Assembly (NCBI GenBank): GCA_021775835.1
Contig: JAJFHC010000276.1
Coordinates: 1-25,190 of the forward strand
DNA from: Hyphomicrobiales bacterium
Lineage (GTDB): Bacteria; Pseudomonadota; Alphaproteobacteria; Rhizobiales; JAJFHC01
Length of the DNA: 25,190 bases
Direction of reading: 5' to 3'
The translations under genes and the position numbers were made by a program. Below the pieces are notes generated by a model. It saw only the letters and a program-made list of their open reading frames with translations. It ran no database searches and was not told the origin of the DNA. Shown piece by piece: positions 24,305 to 25,190 of this stretch (within the stretch, counting starts at the first letter, position 1; each line of letters starts with the position of its first letter).

Positions 24305-25190
24305 CTAGAAGAAGAACCATGTGCCAAACTGAACGCGGATGTTGTCGTCATCGACACCACCGACCAGCGTGCGCTCACTCCAGATACCTTCAATACCCAT
24401 GCGCAGCTTGCTGACAGGCTGCCACATGTAGTTCAGGTGAGCAATTTCCCAAGTCTGGTCAGAAGCGCTGCCAAGGTTCTTGGAGCTGGAATGCGACCTG
24501 CTGTACTCGGCGTTGATCGATGATGCTTCGCTCAGACGAAGAGAACCGCCAACACCCCAACCGTAGCCTTCGTTGGTGCGGATGTCGCCGCCAACAACCA
24601 CAGCACCAGCACCCGGGCCGGCATACAGTTCCTGTGCGCCGTCACCATAACCGGCAACTGCGTGCAGGGTAATCATATCGCCGAGCGGAAGGTCGATACC
24701 GCCGTTCACGCCCCAACCGAATGCACTTGAAGTCGAACCTGCACCCGTACCGTTGGCAGAGCCATCGATGTGGATTTCACGAGCGATTGCACCGATGCCA
24801 ACCTGACCGCCGAGGAAGTCGAAGTTAGCTTTACCAGCCAGATCTGGAAGCTGATTGTCGTCGCCACCGGCAACCTGCGAGCGCGGGTCAAGAAGACCAA
24901 CTGCCCAGGATACAGGACCTGTGCTTGACTTGATCTGGATCTGACGGACACGAGACTGCGTGAAGCCAGCTGTGCCAACCATACCGGAGAAGTCCACCGT
25001 CGGGATTTCACCAGCGAAGTGGTAGTACGTTGACCAGGACTGGCCAGCACCGAGTGTCAGGTTCGGTGTGAGATCCCATTCACCCCAGGCGTGACGCAGA
25101 CGGAAGCTCGTGGTCGTGCCGAACGGGCTACCTTCGAAGTCACCTTCGATCAGGGTACGGATCTGGCCGACAGCCGTGTCGCTGCGCGAA
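24305..25190 (-). CDS. Outer-membrane porin, C-terminal part
   Basis: The gene runs off the right edge with no stop in this frame; about 294 codons are seen. The protein alternates polar and hydrophobic residues in Gly-rich beta strands, e.g. SFRLRHAWGEWDLTPNLTLG, and ends LVGGVDDDNIRVQFGTWFFF, with the terminal Phe that BAM needs for insertion. 'DTAVGQIRTLIEGDFEG' then 'RLRHAWGEW' then 'GQSWSTYYHFAGEIPTVDFSG' resemble DcaP-like or general alphaproteobacterial porins. Internal in-frame GTG/ATG codons near 24997 are not the start, since the frame stays open and conserved-looking to the window edge. Its composition differs from its neighbour, as expected for a highly expressed outer-membrane protein. 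A strong terminator follows. Confidence 0.85.
   Translation of the reverse strand, partial: SRSDTAVGQIRTLIEGDFEGSPFGTTTSFRLRHAWGEWDLTPNLTLGAGQSWSTYYHFAGEIPTVDFSGMVGTAGFTQSRVRQIQIKSSTGPVSWAVGLLDPRSQVAGGDDNQLPDLAGKANFDFLGGQVGIGAIAREIHIDGSANGTGAGSTSSAFGWGVNGGIDLPLGDMITLHAVAGYGDGAQELYAGPGAGAVVVGGDIRTNEGYGWGVGGSLRLSEASSINAEYSRSHSSSKNLGSASDQTWEIAHLNYMWQPVSKLRMGIEGIWSERTLVGGVDDDNIRVQFGTWFFF

Noticed and set aside
1..25190. CRISPR arrays, insertion sequences, phage or toxin-antitoxin modules
   Set aside because: No regular direct repeats, transposase, integrase or phage-like genes were seen on either strand.

Overview
The window looks like chromosomal DNA of a GC-rich alphaproteobacterium, probably a free-living, possibly marine, heterotroph. 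This rests on a complete histidine-utilisation (hut) route through formimidoylglutamate deiminase, on livK/H/M/G/F-type, TAXI-type and LysM/SBP solute-binding proteins, and on an outer-membrane porin. The species cannot be named from the sequence.

Region 1 (1-13,100) is one hut locus with two transcriptional arms under a HutC-type repressor. On the left, hutG (only its first 23 codons are in the window) and hutI run leftwards, and hutF plus a short-chain dehydrogenase run rightwards. Both start from a 58-bp divergent intergenic region holding a perfect TTGTATATACAA palindrome. On the right, hutC heads a long leftward operon: hutC, hutU, a PhyH-type dioxygenase, a periplasmic binding protein, livH, livM, livG, livF and hutH. 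It is preceded by two more copies of the operator, one inside the spacer of a plausible promoter and one abutting its -35 element. Many junctions are ATGA or short overlaps. Together the locus imports a substrate (histidine or a derivative), converts it to urocanate (HutH), imidazolonepropionate (HutU), formimidoylglutamate (HutI), formylglutamate (HutF) and glutamate plus formate (HutG). The dioxygenase and the dehydrogenase are extras that the standard pathway does not need.

Region 2 (13,100-17,600) holds a small lipoprotein of unknown function, a very AT-rich gene-free stretch (22% GC over 13,801-13,980 by hand count), a LysM-domain/solute-binding-protein fusion, a TAXI-family binding protein with no TRAP membrane genes beside it, and a convergent aldo/keto reductase.

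Region 3 (17,600-21,400) holds a soluble pyridine nucleotide transhydrogenase (SthA-like), a tRNA-Ser(GCU) with a recognisable promoter, a short sulfotransferase-family gene and an NADPH:quinone oxidoreductase.

Region 4 (21,400-25,190) is read leftwards: a partial porin ending in Phe with a strong intrinsic terminator, then a TPR-sulfotransferase translationally overlapped with a trypsin-like lipoprotein protease. No IS element, integrase, CRISPR array or rRNA was seen.
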